Assembly: GCF_900101855.1 (NCBI RefSeq)
Contig: NZ_FMVC01000004.1
Span: forward strand, 434,001 to 498,000
DNA from: Flavobacterium anhuiense
GTDB lineage: Bacteria > Bacteroidota > Bacteroidia > Flavobacteriales > Flavobacteriaceae
Reading direction: 5' to 3'
DNA: 64,000 bases
This document shows positions 41,401 through 51,347 of this stretch, piece after piece. The notes below the pieces were generated by a model. It worked only from the letters and a program-made list of their open reading frames with translations, searched no databases and was not told the origin of the DNA. The position numbers were made by a program, and so were the translations under genes. Position 1 is the first letter of the stretch; every line of letters begins with the position of its first letter.

Positions 41401-42453
41401 TTAAACTAAGTTAGTGTTTTTAAAATTACGGGTAATAAATTCAAATGCAGCGTGCATAATATGTCCCATTGATTTTGCATTTTTAAATTTCATATCGTTT
41501 GTATAACGGTACAATTCCATTTTTAATTGCAATAAATGCTCCTGCGTTGAGATGGTATCATGGCACATAATATTCAGCAATTTTTTTATTCTCGTTTCGG
41601 CTGAATGAATACGTTTTGCCAAAATTGCTCTTTCTTCATCCTTATATTGAATGATTGAACGTTCCTCTAATTTCTCCTTGATCAATTGAATCATCGGAAA
41701 ATTTTCCTTGAAAAACTGCGGGCGATACACTTTAAAATTTCCTTCGTAACATTGCTGGTCAAAATCGATTGGACGAATTTTATAGACTACCTGATCAAAA
41801 TCGTGAATCGGGACAATTACATAATTATATGCCCTCATATCTCCCAAAAGACGAATCATACAGCGTTCGTTAAATTTGACAAACTCTTTGGCAATCTGTG
41901 CTTTTTCCATTTCACTACATTTGTCTAGCAGCGTATCCATAAAAACATCACCAGGAATTCCGATAATATGCTCTTCGATCAAAGTATCTTTATAAACCAA
42001 AAAGTTAATTTTATCTGGCGAAAGAATATCCTCCAATTCCAGTCCGTAAATACGAGATGCATCTGCTTTTTTGATGTAAAAATGGACATAGTTATCGTTG
42101 AGAATATTTCGGACCTTAATTCTAAAAGGTTTTGAATTTCCGAACGTACAATAATCAATTGCATCGACGTTTAGATATTGAATAATTTCACTATTACCAT
42201 CAGAATGCAGAAGCGAGTATATTTTCTTCAGATTTAAATCAATTTCATTACGTTCAAATTCGCTATAATATACCCGAATCCAAAGCGTGTCGGTATCATT
42301 TTTATCATAAACATTTATCGAACCCGAAAAACGCAGCAAGTCATCATAAAACACAGAAACTTTAGAAATACGCTCGTATCGCTCTAAATAACTTAAAAGT
42401 GGTTGTGTTAAAGGAAAAGACGGTTTTTTTAAAACCATTAAAGGCTCGCTCAT
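41401..42453 (-). CDS. Conserved hypothetical with kinase-like motifs
   Basis: I do not recognise a named family. The 350-residue product is soluble. It contains HFYIKKADASRIYGLE at about 124-139, FLVYKDTLIEEHIIGIPGD at 151-169, RLLGDMRAYNYVIV at 201-214 and YKIRPIDFDQ at 224-233. The order lysine strand, acidic hinge, GD(x4)N loop (Asp205, Asn210) and I-D-F-D (Asp230, Asp232) resembles the core of aminoglycoside-phosphotransferase/HipA-like kinases. That is pattern-based inference, not a family assignment. It is convergent-adjacent to a lipoprotein gene on the same strand and divergent from the ABC exporter. Confidence 0.65.
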   Translation of the reverse strand: MSEPLMVLKKPSFPLTQPLLSYLERYERISKVSVFYDDLLRFSGSINVYDKNDTDTLWIRVYYSEFERNEIDLNLKKIYSLLHSDGNSEIIQYLNVDAIDYCTFGNSKPFRIKVRNILNDNYVHFYIKKADASRIYGLELEDILSPDKINFLVYKDTLIEEHIIGIPGDVFMDTLLDKCSEMEKAQIAKEFVKFNERCMIRLLGDMRAYNYVIVPIHDFDQVVYKIRPIDFDQQCYEGNFKVYRPQFFKENFPMIQLIKEKLEERSIIQYKDEERAILAKRIHSAETRIKKLLNIMCHDTISTQEHLLQLKMELYRYTNDMKFKNAKSMGHIMHAAFEFITRNFKNTNLV

Positions 42454-42559
42454 TTTGAATATCTTTATTACAAATTTACGTCAATACGATTTAAAGTTAG
42501 AATTTAAAGTAACAAAAATCAACTTGGCTCGTCATACTAAAAACTAAAACCAGAAAAAT

Positions 42560-43471
42560 TTGGAAACCATATTAACCATTGAGAATTTAAGTAAGAGATA
42601 CGGCCGTATTCAGGCTCTAAAAAATGTATCTTTTCAAATACAAAAAGGTCGTGTTTATGGCATTCTAGGGCCAAACGGCAGCGGAAAATCGACTACTTTA
42701 GGAATTGTATTGAATGTTGTCAATAAATCTTCTGGCAATTATCGCTGGTTTGATGGCAATGTTGAAACTCATGACGCCTTGAAAAAAGTCGGTGCCATAA
42801 TAGAAAGACCCAATTTCTATCCGTACATGACGGCAGAGCAAAACTTAAAATTGGTCTGCAAAATCAAAAACATCAACTATTCTAAAGTCAATGAAAAACT
42901 GGAATTAGTTGGTTTGAGCGAGAGAAAAGACAGCAAATTCAGCACTTTTTCTTTAGGAATGAAACAGCGTCTGGCTATTGCGTCGGCACTTTTAAATGAT
43001 CCGGAAATTTTAATTTTAGATGAACCCACCAACGGATTAGATCCGCAGGGAATTCATCAGATTCGAGATATCATTAAAAAAATTGCCTCACAAGGAACTA
43101 CTATTTTATTGGCTTCACATTTATTGGACGAAGTAGAAAAAGTGTGTTCTCAAGTAATTGTTTTAAGAAAAGGTGAAGTTTTATATTCTGGTTCTGTTGA
43201 CGGAATGTCTTCAAACGAAGGTTTCTTTGAAGTTCAGTCAAATGATAATCTACTTTTAAAATCTTCTTTAATTGAGCATCCTGCTGTAGATAGAGTTTCT
43301 GAAGAAGACGGAAAAGTTCTGGTTTACTTAAAATCAGATTTATCAGCTTCAGAGTTAAATCAGTTTTTATTTTCTAAAAATATTGTATTAAGTCATTTAG
43401 TAAAACGTAAAAACAGTTTGGAAGCACAATTTTTAGAATTAACCAAAAACGCTATCGCTCAAAAAAACTAA
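42560..43471 (+). CDS. ABC transporter ATP-binding protein
   Basis: The 303-residue ATPase has Walker A GPNGSGKSTT near residue 36, the signature FSLGMKQRLAIA, Walker B LILDEPTNGLDP and the H loop LLASHLLDEVEKV. The C-terminal extension of about 90 residues is common in drug- or lantibiotic-type exporters of the ABC-2 type. The best start is TTG at 42560, since ETILTIENLSKRYG must be included and no ATG lies before it; non-ATG starts are uncommon among the genes in this window. The permease follows after 3 bp. Confidence 0.93.
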   Translation: METILTIENLSKRYGRIQALKNVSFQIQKGRVYGILGPNGSGKSTTLGIVLNVVNKSSGNYRWFDGNVETHDALKKVGAIIERPNFYPYMTAEQNLKLVCKIKNINYSKVNEKLELVGLSERKDSKFSTFSLGMKQRLAIASALLNDPEILILDEPTNGLDPQGIHQIRDIIKKIASQGTTILLASHLLDEVEKVCSQVIVLRKGEVLYSGSVDGMSSNEGFFEVQSNDNLLLKSSLIEHPAVDRVSEEDGKVLVYLKSDLSASELNQFLFSKNIVLSHLVKRKNSLEAQFLELTKNAIAQKN

Positions 43472-43474
43472 ACC

Positions 43475-44311
43475 ATGAAAAGACTTCTTTCTATAGAATT
43501 GCAAAAAATCTGGATGAACAAAGCCAGTAAAATATTAACTCTAACTTATTTCATTTTACTTTCTTTTATAGCCTTAATTGCAGCTATAAAATTCGACATA
43601 GGACCTTTCAAATTTCATTTGGCAGAAATGGGAATTTTTAATTTTCCTTTTATCTGGCATTTTAATACTTATGTTGCCGCTTGGATGAAATTCTTTTTAG
43701 CAATCGTTATTGTTTCAATGATGGCAAATGAATATAGCTATGGAACTTTAAAACAAAACTTAATTGATGGTCTTAGTAAAAAAGAATTTATTCTATCGAA
43801 ATTCTTAACTGTCGTTTTATTTGCCTTTGCGTCTACTGTTTTTGTTTTTGTAATGAGCTTAATTCTAGGATTATGCTTTTCTTCTTACACAGAGTTCGGG
43901 ATTATCTTTAGTGACTTAGATTACCTTTTGGCCTTTTTTGTAAAACTGACAGGTTTCTTTTCTTTCTGTTTATTTTTAGGAATCTTAGTAAAACGTTCTG
44001 CTTTTGCATTGGGTTTCCTTTTGGTTTGGAACATTCTTGAAGGTATTGTTAAAGCTATTTTGGCATTCAAAGTTTTTCCCGACAGCAACACTAATCAAAA
44101 AATAATGCAATTTTTCCCGTTGGAAGCTATGTCTAATTTAATTGTCAATCCAGGCCCAAGATTATCTGTTGTCAAAAATATTGGCACACAAATGGGAATT
44201 GAAACCGATGCTGATTTTAGCGTTGATTATTTTGCTGTTTTTATTGTTTTAATTTGGACTTTCGTATTTATACATTTTTCTTACAAATTATTAAAAAATA
44301 GAGATTTGTAG
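43475..44311 (+). CDS. ABC-2 type permease
   Basis: The 278-residue membrane protein has about six hydrophobic helices and begins with RLLSIELQKIWMNKASKILT, the usual cytoplasmic lead of ABC-2 permeases. The MMANEYSYGTLKQNLIDGLSKKEFILSKFL stretch is a common marker of this class. It pairs with the ATPase just upstream to form an exporter. The substrate cannot be read from the sequence. It ends 13 bp before the T9SS protein gene, which may have its own promoter. Confidence 0.9.
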   Translation: MKRLLSIELQKIWMNKASKILTLTYFILLSFIALIAAIKFDIGPFKFHLAEMGIFNFPFIWHFNTYVAAWMKFFLAIVIVSMMANEYSYGTLKQNLIDGLSKKEFILSKFLTVVLFAFASTVFVFVMSLILGLCFSSYTEFGIIFSDLDYLLAFFVKLTGFFSFCLFLGILVKRSAFALGFLLVWNILEGIVKAILAFKVFPDSNTNQKIMQFFPLEAMSNLIVNPGPRLSVVKNIGTQMGIETDADFSVDYFAVFIVLIWTFVFIHFSYKLLKNRDL

Positions 44312-44319
44312 TATATTTG
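44312..44319 (+). promoter_or_regulatory. TATATTTG box immediately before the T9SS gene start
   Basis: It matches TAnnTTTG but ends only 5 nt before the ATG, so it would produce an essentially leaderless transcript if used. It may also be chance in AT-rich DNA. Confidence 0.3.
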
Positions 44320-44324
44320 CTACT

Positions 44325-46676
44325 ATGAGTCCTTCAAGAATTTTATTTCTAACATTCTTTTTGTGCTGTTTTTATAACAAAATCAGTGCACAGGCTATAT
44401 CTGTAAATTCTACTGCCATACCAGCCGATTTAATTCAGAATGTTTTAATAAATAGTTCTTGTATAGATACTGAAAGCGTAAGTGCTTCAGGGAATCCGAC
44501 TCCAAACCAACAGAGTTATGGTTCTTTTACGGGAGGTGCAAATTTTCCATTCTCTAGCGGAATCGTTTTAAGCACTTCCCCAAGCAAAAAAGCTGAAGGC
44601 CCTTACATACAGCAAGAGTCAAAAGGCACGCAAGTGCCAGGTTGGAATGGCGATACTGATCTTAATCAGGCGCTGGGAATTAATAGCAGCACTCAAGCAA
44701 CATTCTTAGAATTTGATTTTACAGCGTTGACCAACTCTATCAGCTTTAATTATATTTTTGCCTCAAATGAATATCAACTCAATTTCCCTTGTATTTATTC
44801 AGACGGATTTGCTTTTTTGATTAAAGAAGCGGGAAGCACTGAAAACTATAAAAATCTCGCTGTTTTACCCAATACTACGACAGCAGTTTCAGCAACAACA
44901 GTCCATCCAAAAATTGACAACATGAACGGAGCTGGCGGAGAACCACTTATTGGCTGTGCCGCTGTAAATGAAAACTACTTTAATGGATATAATACAACTT
45001 CTAGCCCTATTAATTATGCTGGCCAGACAGTAGTCATGAACGCTTATACAGATGTCATTCCAAACAAAAAATACCATTTAAAATTGGTTATTGCCGATGA
45101 TGCAACAAGACAGTATAATTCGGCAGTTTTTATTGAGGCAGGCAGTTTTGTAACGAAAATAAATTTTGGTGAAGATAGAACTGTAGCAAATAACAATCCT
45201 ATCTGTTTTGGCGAAAATTACGTTTTAGACACCAATATAAGCTCACCAGCTTACACTTTTAAGTGGTTCAAAAAAGATGCTTCCAACAATTATGTTGAGA
45301 TTTCTGGAGCAACGTCTTCATCTTATCCTGTACAAACAACAGGAATGTATAAAGTCGAAGCAAACTTGACTGGCTCAACATGTATTTCTATAGGAGAAAT
45401 TACCATTGAGTTTGCTCCTGAAATTCAATCAACCAACACTTCTTTATTACAATGTGATGATGATGCCGATGGTTTTACCATTTTTGATTTAACGAAAGTT
45501 GCTAATATTGTAAAAAACAATAATCCGCAGATCACCAATCAAGGATATTACGAAACTTTGGCCGATGCACAGGCAAAAACAAATCCAATTTCAAATCCGC
45601 AGCGTTACACCAATAAAGCTCAGAATCAAATTGTTTTTGCTAGGATTGAAAATGCTTTTGGCTGTAGTGCAATACCTCAAATTACATTAAATGTTTCAAG
45701 CGCTGTAATTCCAAATCAGACTCCAATTGCCAAGTGTGATGAAGATGAAACGCAAGACGGTCTATATCAATTTGATTTAGCGACAGAAGTGACTCCTCAA
45801 GTTTTAACGGGTTTGCCCCCAGGATTGATCGTCAATTATTTTTTGACAGCTTCAGATGCAGTTACAGAGACTAATCAGCTACCCAATATTTTTAAAAATA
45901 CTACGCCCAATAGCCAAACTATCTACGCTCGTGCTGCTAATGGCTCAAACTGTTATGACATAACTCCTATCGAATTGATTGTACATACTTTTGACCCGCC
46001 TAATTTTGAAGATGTAACACAATATCTTTGTAAAGGTGATGAGATAACATTAGACGTTGCTACTGGCTTTAGCAGCTATACTTGGTCTAACGGAAGTACG
46101 ACAAATTCAACCCAAGTTAATACCGCTGGTGATTACTCTGTGACGGTAACAGATGTAAATGGATGTAAAAAAACCAAACTCTTCAAAGTAATTTTATCTG
46201 AGCCAGCTACAATTACAGGAGCAGATGTAAAAGATTTTTCTGGAATAGACAATTCTGTAAAAATTCTGTACACTGGAGTTGGAAATTATGAGTTTTCTCT
46301 TGACGGAAACACTTTTCAAGACGATCCTACTTTCACACAAATAAGTCCAGGAATCTACAATGCAATTGCCAGAGACAAAAATGGTTGTGGTCCGTCTAAT
46401 GTATTTCAAATATATGTTTTGGATTATCCGCGCTTCTTTACTCCAAACGGAGACGGATACAATGATTTGTGGGCAATTAAAAACATTGACCAAATGCCAG
46501 ACTATACGATCTCCATTTTTGACCGCTACGGAAAATTATTAAAACAAATGAATCAGAATGGATCTGGTTGGAACGGAATTTTTAACGGAAGAGAAATGCC
46601 TTCAGATGATTATTGGTTCACACTTCTTTTTGTTAATGGAAAAAATGTAAAAGGACATTTTAGTTTAAAAAGATAA
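44325..46676 (+). CDS. T9SS-secreted protein: choice-of-anchor L domain and type B sorting domain
   Basis: The 783-residue product has a signal peptide ending at ISAQ. Residues about 25-280 form a choice-of-anchor L domain (SFTGGANFPFSSGIVLSTS, then FDFTALTNSISFNYIFASNEY). The middle has repeated CDDDADGF/CDEDETQDGLYQFDL segments and a TYTWSNGSTTNSTQVNTAGDYSVTV Ig-like module. The C-terminus, PRFFTPNGDGYNDLWAI to IFDRYGKLLKQ and GWNGIFNGREMPSDDYWF, is the type B sorting domain (CHU_C) that sends proteins through the type IX system. It should be on the cell surface or secreted; such proteins often act in adhesion or gliding. Confidence 0.93.
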   Translation: MSPSRILFLTFFLCCFYNKISAQAISVNSTAIPADLIQNVLINSSCIDTESVSASGNPTPNQQSYGSFTGGANFPFSSGIVLSTSPSKKAEGPYIQQESKGTQVPGWNGDTDLNQALGINSSTQATFLEFDFTALTNSISFNYIFASNEYQLNFPCIYSDGFAFLIKEAGSTENYKNLAVLPNTTTAVSATTVHPKIDNMNGAGGEPLIGCAAVNENYFNGYNTTSSPINYAGQTVVMNAYTDVIPNKKYHLKLVIADDATRQYNSAVFIEAGSFVTKINFGEDRTVANNNPICFGENYVLDTNISSPAYTFKWFKKDASNNYVEISGATSSSYPVQTTGMYKVEANLTGSTCISIGEITIEFAPEIQSTNTSLLQCDDDADGFTIFDLTKVANIVKNNNPQITNQGYYETLADAQAKTNPISNPQRYTNKAQNQIVFARIENAFGCSAIPQITLNVSSAVIPNQTPIAKCDEDETQDGLYQFDLATEVTPQVLTGLPPGLIVNYFLTASDAVTETNQLPNIFKNTTPNSQTIYARAANGSNCYDITPIELIVHTFDPPNFEDVTQYLCKGDEITLDVATGFSSYTWSNGSTTNSTQVNTAGDYSVTVTDVNGCKKTKLFKVILSEPATITGADVKDFSGIDNSVKILYTGVGNYEFSLDGNTFQDDPTFTQISPGIYNAIARDKNGCGPSNVFQIYVLDYPRFFTPNGDGYNDLWAIKNIDQMPDYTISIFDRYGKLLKQMNQNGSGWNGIFNGREMPSDDYWFTLLFVNGKNVKGHFSLKR

Positions 46677-46744
46677 AACTACTTCAAATTTCAACTTTTT
46701 TAAATTCCAAATCCCAATAAATGATTAGTTTTATAGATAAAAAG

Positions 46745-46778
46745 AATCCCAAACTCCATAATTGGAATTTGGGATTTT
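46745..46778. terminator. Hairpin between convergent T9SS and typA genes
   Basis: AATCCCAAACTCCA and TTGGAATTTGGGATT pair with one mismatch or bulge and are followed by a T run on the plus strand. A related hairpin lies at 50972-51015. Confidence 0.7.
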
Positions 46779-46800
46779 TTATATTGAATTTTAAATCAGA

Positions 46801-48597
46801 TTAGATTTTAAATCTTTTTCTATCATTTTCGTTCAAGTAAATCTTTCTTAAACGTAAAGATTTTGGAGTAACTTCAACATACTCATCTTTTTGAATGTAC
46901 TCTAAAGCTTCTTCCAATGAGAATTTGATAGCTGGAATAATTCTAGCTTTATCATCAGCTCCAGAAGAACGAACGTTAGAAAGTTTTTTCGTTTTTGTAA
47001 CGTTAACCGTCATATCGTCGCTACGAGTATTTTCTCCAATTACCTGACCTTCATAGATATCCTCGTTTGGATCAACGAAGAATTTACCACGATCTTGTAA
47101 TTTATCGATAGAGTAAGGAATTGCTTTTCCGTTTTCCATAGAGATTAATGAACCGTTATTACGTCCAGGAATTTCTCCTTTGTATGGTTCGTATCCAATG
47201 AAACGGTGTGCCATAATTGCCTCACCTGCAGTAGCAGTAAGCAATTGGTTTCTCAAACCGATAATTCCACGAGATGGAATGTTGAATTTGATGATCATAC
47301 GCTCTCCTTTACCTTCCATAGAAAGCATTTCTCCTTTACGGATAGTTACGAACTCAACCGCTCTACCTGAAAGGTTTTCTGGCAAATCGATAGTTAATTC
47401 TTCAATTGGCTCACATTTAACACCATCAATTTCTTTGATGATAACTTGTGGCTGACCAATTTGAAGCTCGTACCCTTCTCTTCTCATTGTTTCGATAAGA
47501 ACAGACAAGTGAAGTACACCTCGACCAAAAACCATGAATTTATCAGCTGAATCAGTTTCTCCAACTTTCATCGCTAAGTTTTTCTCAAGCTCTTTTGTCA
47601 ATCTTTCACGGATATGTCTAGAAGTAACAAATTTACCTTCTTTACCAAAGAAAGGAGAATCGTTAATTGTAAACAACATACTCATTGTTGGCTCATCGAT
47701 AGCGATAGTTTGTAAAGCCTCTGGATTTTCAAAATCAGCGATGGTATCACCAATTTCAAAACCTTCAACACCTACAACAGCACAAATATCACCAGCAACA
47801 ACTTCTTCAACTTTTCTACGGCCTAAACCTTCAAAAGTGTGTAATTCTTTAATTCTAGACTTGATGATTTTACCATCTCTCTTTACCAAAGAAATTGGCA
47901 TTCCTTCTTTTAAAGTACCTCTTTCAAGACGACCAATAGCGATACGACCTGTAAAAGAAGAGAAATCTAAAGAAGTAATCAACATTTGAGGAGTACCTTC
48001 AGTTACTTTTGGCGCAGGCACATTTTTAATAACCATATCCAACAATGGCTCAATGTTTTGCGTTTGAACTTTCCAATCATCAGACATCCAGTTGTTTTTT
48101 GCAGAACCGTAAACTGCTGGGAAATCTAACTGCTCTTCAGTAGCTCCTAATTCGAACATTAGGTCAAAAACTTTTTCATGAACTTCCTCAGGAGTACAGT
48201 TTTCTTTATCTACTTTATTGATAACCACACAAGGTTTCAATCCTAAATCAATCGCTTTTTGCAAAACGAAACGAGTTTGAGGCATTGGTCCTTCAAAAGC
48301 ATCAACTAGCAAACATACACCATCGGCCATGTTCAATACACGTTCTACTTCACCTCCAAAATCGGCGTGGCCAGGAGTGTCAATAATATTGATTTTTGTT
48401 CCTTTATATTGAACCGATACGTTTTTAGAAGTAATTGTAATACCTCTCTCACGCTCTAAATCGTTATTATCTAAGATTAAATCACCTGTGTTTTCGTTCT
48501 CACGAAATAACTGACAGTGATACATAATTTTATCAACCAAAGTTGTTTTACCGTGATCGACGTGGGCAATAATTGCAATGTTTCTAATAGATTCCAT
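46801..48597 (-). CDS. typA: Translational GTPase TypA/BipA
   Basis: The 598-residue ribosome-binding GTPase acts in stress adaptation and 50S assembly. G motifs are [10 protein letters not shown] (G1) near residue 10, GITITSKN (G2 region), [10 protein letters not shown] (G3), NKVD (G4) and GSAKN (G5). The remaining EF-G-like domains and the TypA C-terminal domain ([37 protein letters not shown]) complete the family length. It stands alone on the minus strand, with a TACCTTTG box 20 bp upstream of the start. Confidence 0.97.
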   Translation of the reverse strand: MESIRNIAIIAHVDHGKTTLVDKIMYHCQLFRENENTGDLILDNNDLERERGITITSKNVSVQYKGTKINIIDTPGHADFGGEVERVLNMADGVCLLVDAFEGPMPQTRFVLQKAIDLGLKPCVVINKVDKENCTPEEVHEKVFDLMFELGATEEQLDFPAVYGSAKNNWMSDDWKVQTQNIEPLLDMVIKNVPAPKVTEGTPQMLITSLDFSSFTGRIAIGRLERGTLKEGMPISLVKRDGKIIKSRIKELHTFEGLGRRKVEEVVAGDICAVVGVEGFEIGDTIADFENPEALQTIAIDEPTMSMLFTINDSPFFGKEGKFVTSRHIRERLTKELEKNLAMKVGETDSADKFMVFGRGVLHLSVLIETMRREGYELQIGQPQVIIKEIDGVKCEPIEELTIDLPENLSGRAVEFVTIRKGEMLSMEGKGERMIIKFNIPSRGIIGLRNQLLTATAGEAIMAHRFIGYEPYKGEIPGRNNGSLISMENGKAIPYSIDKLQDRGKFFVDPNEDIYEGQVIGENTRSDDMTVNVTKTKKLSNVRSSGADDKARIIPAIKFSLEEALEYIQKDEYVEVTPKSLRLRKIYLNENDRKRFKI

Positions 48598-48616
48598 CTG
48601 TGATTTTTAATGGGCG

Positions 48617-48624
48617 CAAAGGTA
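48617..48624 (-). promoter_or_regulatory. typA: -7 box TACCTTTG for typA
   Basis: It matches TAnnTTTG on the minus strand, 20 bp before the ATG. Confidence 0.6.
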
Positions 48625-48753
48625 CACTTTATTTTCTAAAAAAAAATGTTTCTGACATAGTTTGCGTATATACAATCAATTAGTTAATACAAAAACACGA
48701 AAATATCGTTTTCAAAATGACATTAAGATACGTTCTGTTATAGTTAAATTAAC

Positions 48754-48761
48754 TATATTTG
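48754..48761 (+). promoter_or_regulatory. TATATTTG box immediately before the PAS kinase start
   Basis: It ends 5 nt before the ATG at 48767, the same spacing as at 44312-44319. A leaderless start is possible; the GAGGTG just before the ATG could alternatively be a weak ribosome site. Confidence 0.35.
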
Positions 48762-48766
48762 AGGTG

Positions 48767-50476
48767 ATGAAAAGTAAAACTCTCCAAATTACTCTTATTT
48801 ATACCATCATCTCGATAATTATGGCGGTCTTATGTCATAAATTACTCATAACCTACTTTTCTTCTTCAGAATATCTATACTTATCTTTAATAAAAGATGT
48901 TGTTTTTATTCTAATCACAGGACTGGTTTTCAGATTTATACTTTCAAAAAACGAAAAAAGAAACATAACCATCTTTGAAAAGTTAAACAAAACCAATGAA
49001 GAAATAGAAGAATCGAATGAGAAATATGACATTGTAGCAAAGGCGACTAGCGATACAATCTGGGATTGGAAAATTCAAGAGGACAGTATTAATTGGAACA
49101 AAGGAATCGAAAGTGTCTTTGGTTACGATCCAAAAGAAGTGGGTAAAACTTCTAAATGGTGGTTTGACAAAATTCACCCGGAAGACAGCATCCGAATGTC
49201 AATAAAATTATATTCCTTCATAGAACAGAAAACTGAAAAATGGCAGGATCAATACCGCTTTAGATGTGCAGACGGATCGTATAAATATGTTTTAGACCGA
49301 GGTTTTTTATTGAAAGATGAAAATGGAAGAGCCATCAGAATGATTGGAGCTATTCAGGATATTACAAAACAAAAAGAAGAAGAACAGCGACTAAAACTTT
49401 TAGAAACCGTAATTACACAATCTAAAGACTCTATTTTAATTACTGAAGCTAATACTTCTGAAAGAAAAATACCTAAAATAGTCTATGTGAATCCCGCTTT
49501 TTCTCAAATGTCAGGCTATCAGTCGAATGAAATTATTGGAAAATCGCCAAACATTTTTAAAGGACCAAAATCAGATTCTGAAGAACTGAAAAAACTCTTA
49601 ACGGCTATAAAAAATGAAGAAGAATGCCTAATTGAAACCATTACTTATACGAAAAGTAAAAAAGAATACTGGGTACGCTTTTCCATGATTCCTATTTTTA
49701 ATAATGAAGGAGTGATTTCGCATTGGATTTCAATACAAAGAGATATTACTGACGAGAAAAAATTGGAGACAGAAAAAGAACATCTTATCCGAGAATTAAC
49801 CCAAAACAATAAGGATTTAAAGCAATTCTCATACATAACATCCCACAACCTTAGAGCACCACTTTCTAATTTAATTGGTCTTTTAAATTTAATAGAAGAC
49901 ATTCCTATAGAAAATGAGGAGCTAGAAGAAATATTAGCTGGATTTACAAAATCAACGCATTTACTAAATGAAACCATCAATGATTTGGTAAAAGTCATCA
50001 TTATTAAAGACAATCCTTCGATGCAAAAAGAAGAAGTATCTTTAAAAGAAGTTTTTGAAAATGTTTTCAGTCAACTTTCGTTTCAAATTGAGTTACACAA
50101 ACCCATAATTAAGCTTAAATTTGATAAAGTTCCAGAACTTATTACAAACAAGGCTTATATTGAAAGTATTTTATTAAATCTGCTCACCAATTCTATAAAG
50201 TACAAATCGGAGAACAGAAAACTGAAAATATCCATAATAGCCGAACAAATAGAACAAAGAACCATCTTAACCTTTAAAGATAACGGAATCGGAATTGACC
50301 TTGAACGAAATCGCGACAAAGTATTTGGCCTTTATCAAAGATTCCATAATTATCCTGACAGCAAAGGCTTAGGGCTATATCTTGTAAAATCGCAGGTAGA
50401 AACAATGGGCGGTACAATCTCCATTGATAGTGAAGTTAATAAAGGAACTACATTTACGATAACATTTAAAAATTAA
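48767..50476 (+). CDS. PAS-domain sensor histidine kinase
   Basis: The 569-residue product (from MKSKTLQITLIYTI) has two membrane helices in the first 60 residues with almost no external loop, then two PAS/PAC modules (WDWKIQEDSINWNKGIESVFGY and IVYVNPAFSQMSGYQSNEIIG). The kinase part has the H box SYITSHNLRAPLSNLI, N box LLLNLLTNSIKYKSE, and G boxes DNGIGIDLER and KGLGLYLVKSQVE. The short external loop suggests an intracellular or membrane signal sensed by the PAS domains. An earlier ATG at 48662 adds a basic leader and is not preferred. It is followed after 5 bp by its likely receiver partner. Confidence 0.92.
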   Translation: MKSKTLQITLIYTIISIIMAVLCHKLLITYFSSSEYLYLSLIKDVVFILITGLVFRFILSKNEKRNITIFEKLNKTNEEIEESNEKYDIVAKATSDTIWDWKIQEDSINWNKGIESVFGYDPKEVGKTSKWWFDKIHPEDSIRMSIKLYSFIEQKTEKWQDQYRFRCADGSYKYVLDRGFLLKDENGRAIRMIGAIQDITKQKEEEQRLKLLETVITQSKDSILITEANTSERKIPKIVYVNPAFSQMSGYQSNEIIGKSPNIFKGPKSDSEELKKLLTAIKNEEECLIETITYTKSKKEYWVRFSMIPIFNNEGVISHWISIQRDITDEKKLETEKEHLIRELTQNNKDLKQFSYITSHNLRAPLSNLIGLLNLIEDIPIENEELEEILAGFTKSTHLLNETINDLVKVIIIKDNPSMQKEEVSLKEVFENVFSQLSFQIELHKPIIKLKFDKVPELITNKAYIESILLNLLTNSIKYKSENRKLKISIIAEQIEQRTILTFKDNGIGIDLERNRDKVFGLYQRFHNYPDSKGLGLYLVKSQVETMGGTISIDSEVNKGTTFTITFKN

Positions 50477-50481
50477 TTATT

Positions 50482-50889
50482 ATGCTTGAGCAGATTTTAT
50501 GCATTGATGATGACCCTATCACATTAATGCTATGCAAAAAAGTCGTTTCAAAATCTTCATTTTCGCATGAAGTTGTTACAGCTCAAAACGGCGAAGAAGC
50601 CCTTCATCATTTCAATGTTTTAAAATACACAAATGACAAAGCAAGAAAAAGGCCTGAATTAATTTTTTTAGATTTGAATATGCCAATTATGGGCGGATGG
50701 GAGTTTTTAGATCATTTCACTTCCCCAGATTATAGAGAATTCAACATGGTTCCCGTAATTGTATTATCTTCTACTATAGACCCTGAAGATCTTGCAAAGG
50801 CAAAAAAGTACCCTATTATTGTAGATTTTCTTTCAAAACCTATTACACAGCCAATGTTGGAATATCTTAAGAGGAAAATTGATTTATAA
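50482..50889 (+). CDS. Single-domain response regulator
   Basis: The 135-residue CheY-like receiver has the acidic cluster IDDDP at residues 8-11, the phosphoacceptor Asp64 in LIFLDLNMPIMGGWEFL, the Ser in VIVLSSTIDPED and Lys in FLSKPIT. It has no output domain, so it must act by protein contact or as a phosphorelay intermediate. The PAS kinase gene lies 5 bp upstream. The layout resembles the kinase/Rcp1-like receiver pairs common in Bacteroidota and cyanobacteria. Confidence 0.94.
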   Translation: MLEQILCIDDDPITLMLCKKVVSKSSFSHEVVTAQNGEEALHHFNVLKYTNDKARKRPELIFLDLNMPIMGGWEFLDHFTSPDYREFNMVPVIVLSSTIDPEDLAKAKKYPIIVDFLSKPITQPMLEYLKRKIDL

Positions 50890-50971
50890 AATTCCAATGT
50901 TCTAAATACCAAACCCCAAAATTCCTTAACATAGAAAATTAAAATTCAATAATTCAATTTTTTAAAACAAC

Positions 50972-51015
50972 AAAATCCAAATTCCCAACATTACAAATAT
51001 TAGAATTTGGATTTT
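50972..51015. repeat. Inverted repeat AAAATCCAAATTC / GAATTTGGATTTT
   Basis: The arms are 13 bp and exact, with an 18-nt spacer. It belongs with the hairpin at 46745 (TCCCAAA/TTTGGGA). It may end transcription of the receiver gene, but the following T run is weak. Confidence 0.65.
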
Positions 51016-51045
51016 CAATTGAAATTTCCTTTTCGAGTTAAAACA

Positions 51046-51072
51046 AAAAAGTCCTCTAAAAGAGGACTTTTT
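51046..51072 (-). terminator. rpsT: Terminator of rpsT
   Basis: AAAAAGTCCTCT and AGAGGACTTTTT are exact complements around a 3-nt loop. On the minus strand it follows the rpsT stop by about 24 bp. Confidence 0.88.
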
Positions 51073-51095
51073 ATATCTTTAGTAAATTGTTTTAA

Positions 51096-51347
51096 TTACA
51101 ATTTAGCAACATGTTTAGTTAATTTAGACTTCAAGTTAGAAGCTTTATTATCATGAATGATGTTCTTTTTAGCTAATTTATCAATCATAGAGATTACAGT
51201 AGATAATTTAGCAGCAGCATCAGATTTATCAGTAGCTAATCTTAATGCTTTAATAGCATTACGAGTAGTTTTATGTTGATATCTGTTAAGAACTCTTCTC
51301 TTTTCGTTACTTCTGATTCTTTTTAATGCTGACTTATGATTTGCCAT
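51096..51347 (-). CDS. rpsT: 30S ribosomal protein S20
   Basis: The 83-residue basic protein begins MANHKSALKRIRSNEKRR, the conserved opening of S20, followed by NRYQHKTTRNAIKAL and a helical body. It binds the 5' and 3' minor domains of 16S rRNA early in 30S assembly. Length is normal. The upstream stretch to the first tRNA gene (51348-51501) is about 150 bp and contains ATTGCATAGCAAT followed by GGGAGG on the minus strand; a structured leader is possible but unproven. Confidence 0.97.
   Translation of the reverse strand: MANHKSALKRIRSNEKRRVLNRYQHKTTRNAIKALRLATDKSDAAAKLSTVISMIDKLAKKNIIHDNKASNLKSKLTKHVAKL

Noticed and set aside
44312..44319. Confident promoter call for the T9SS gene
   Set aside because: The box is only 5 nt from the ATG and lacks a -33 element; kept only as a low-confidence site.
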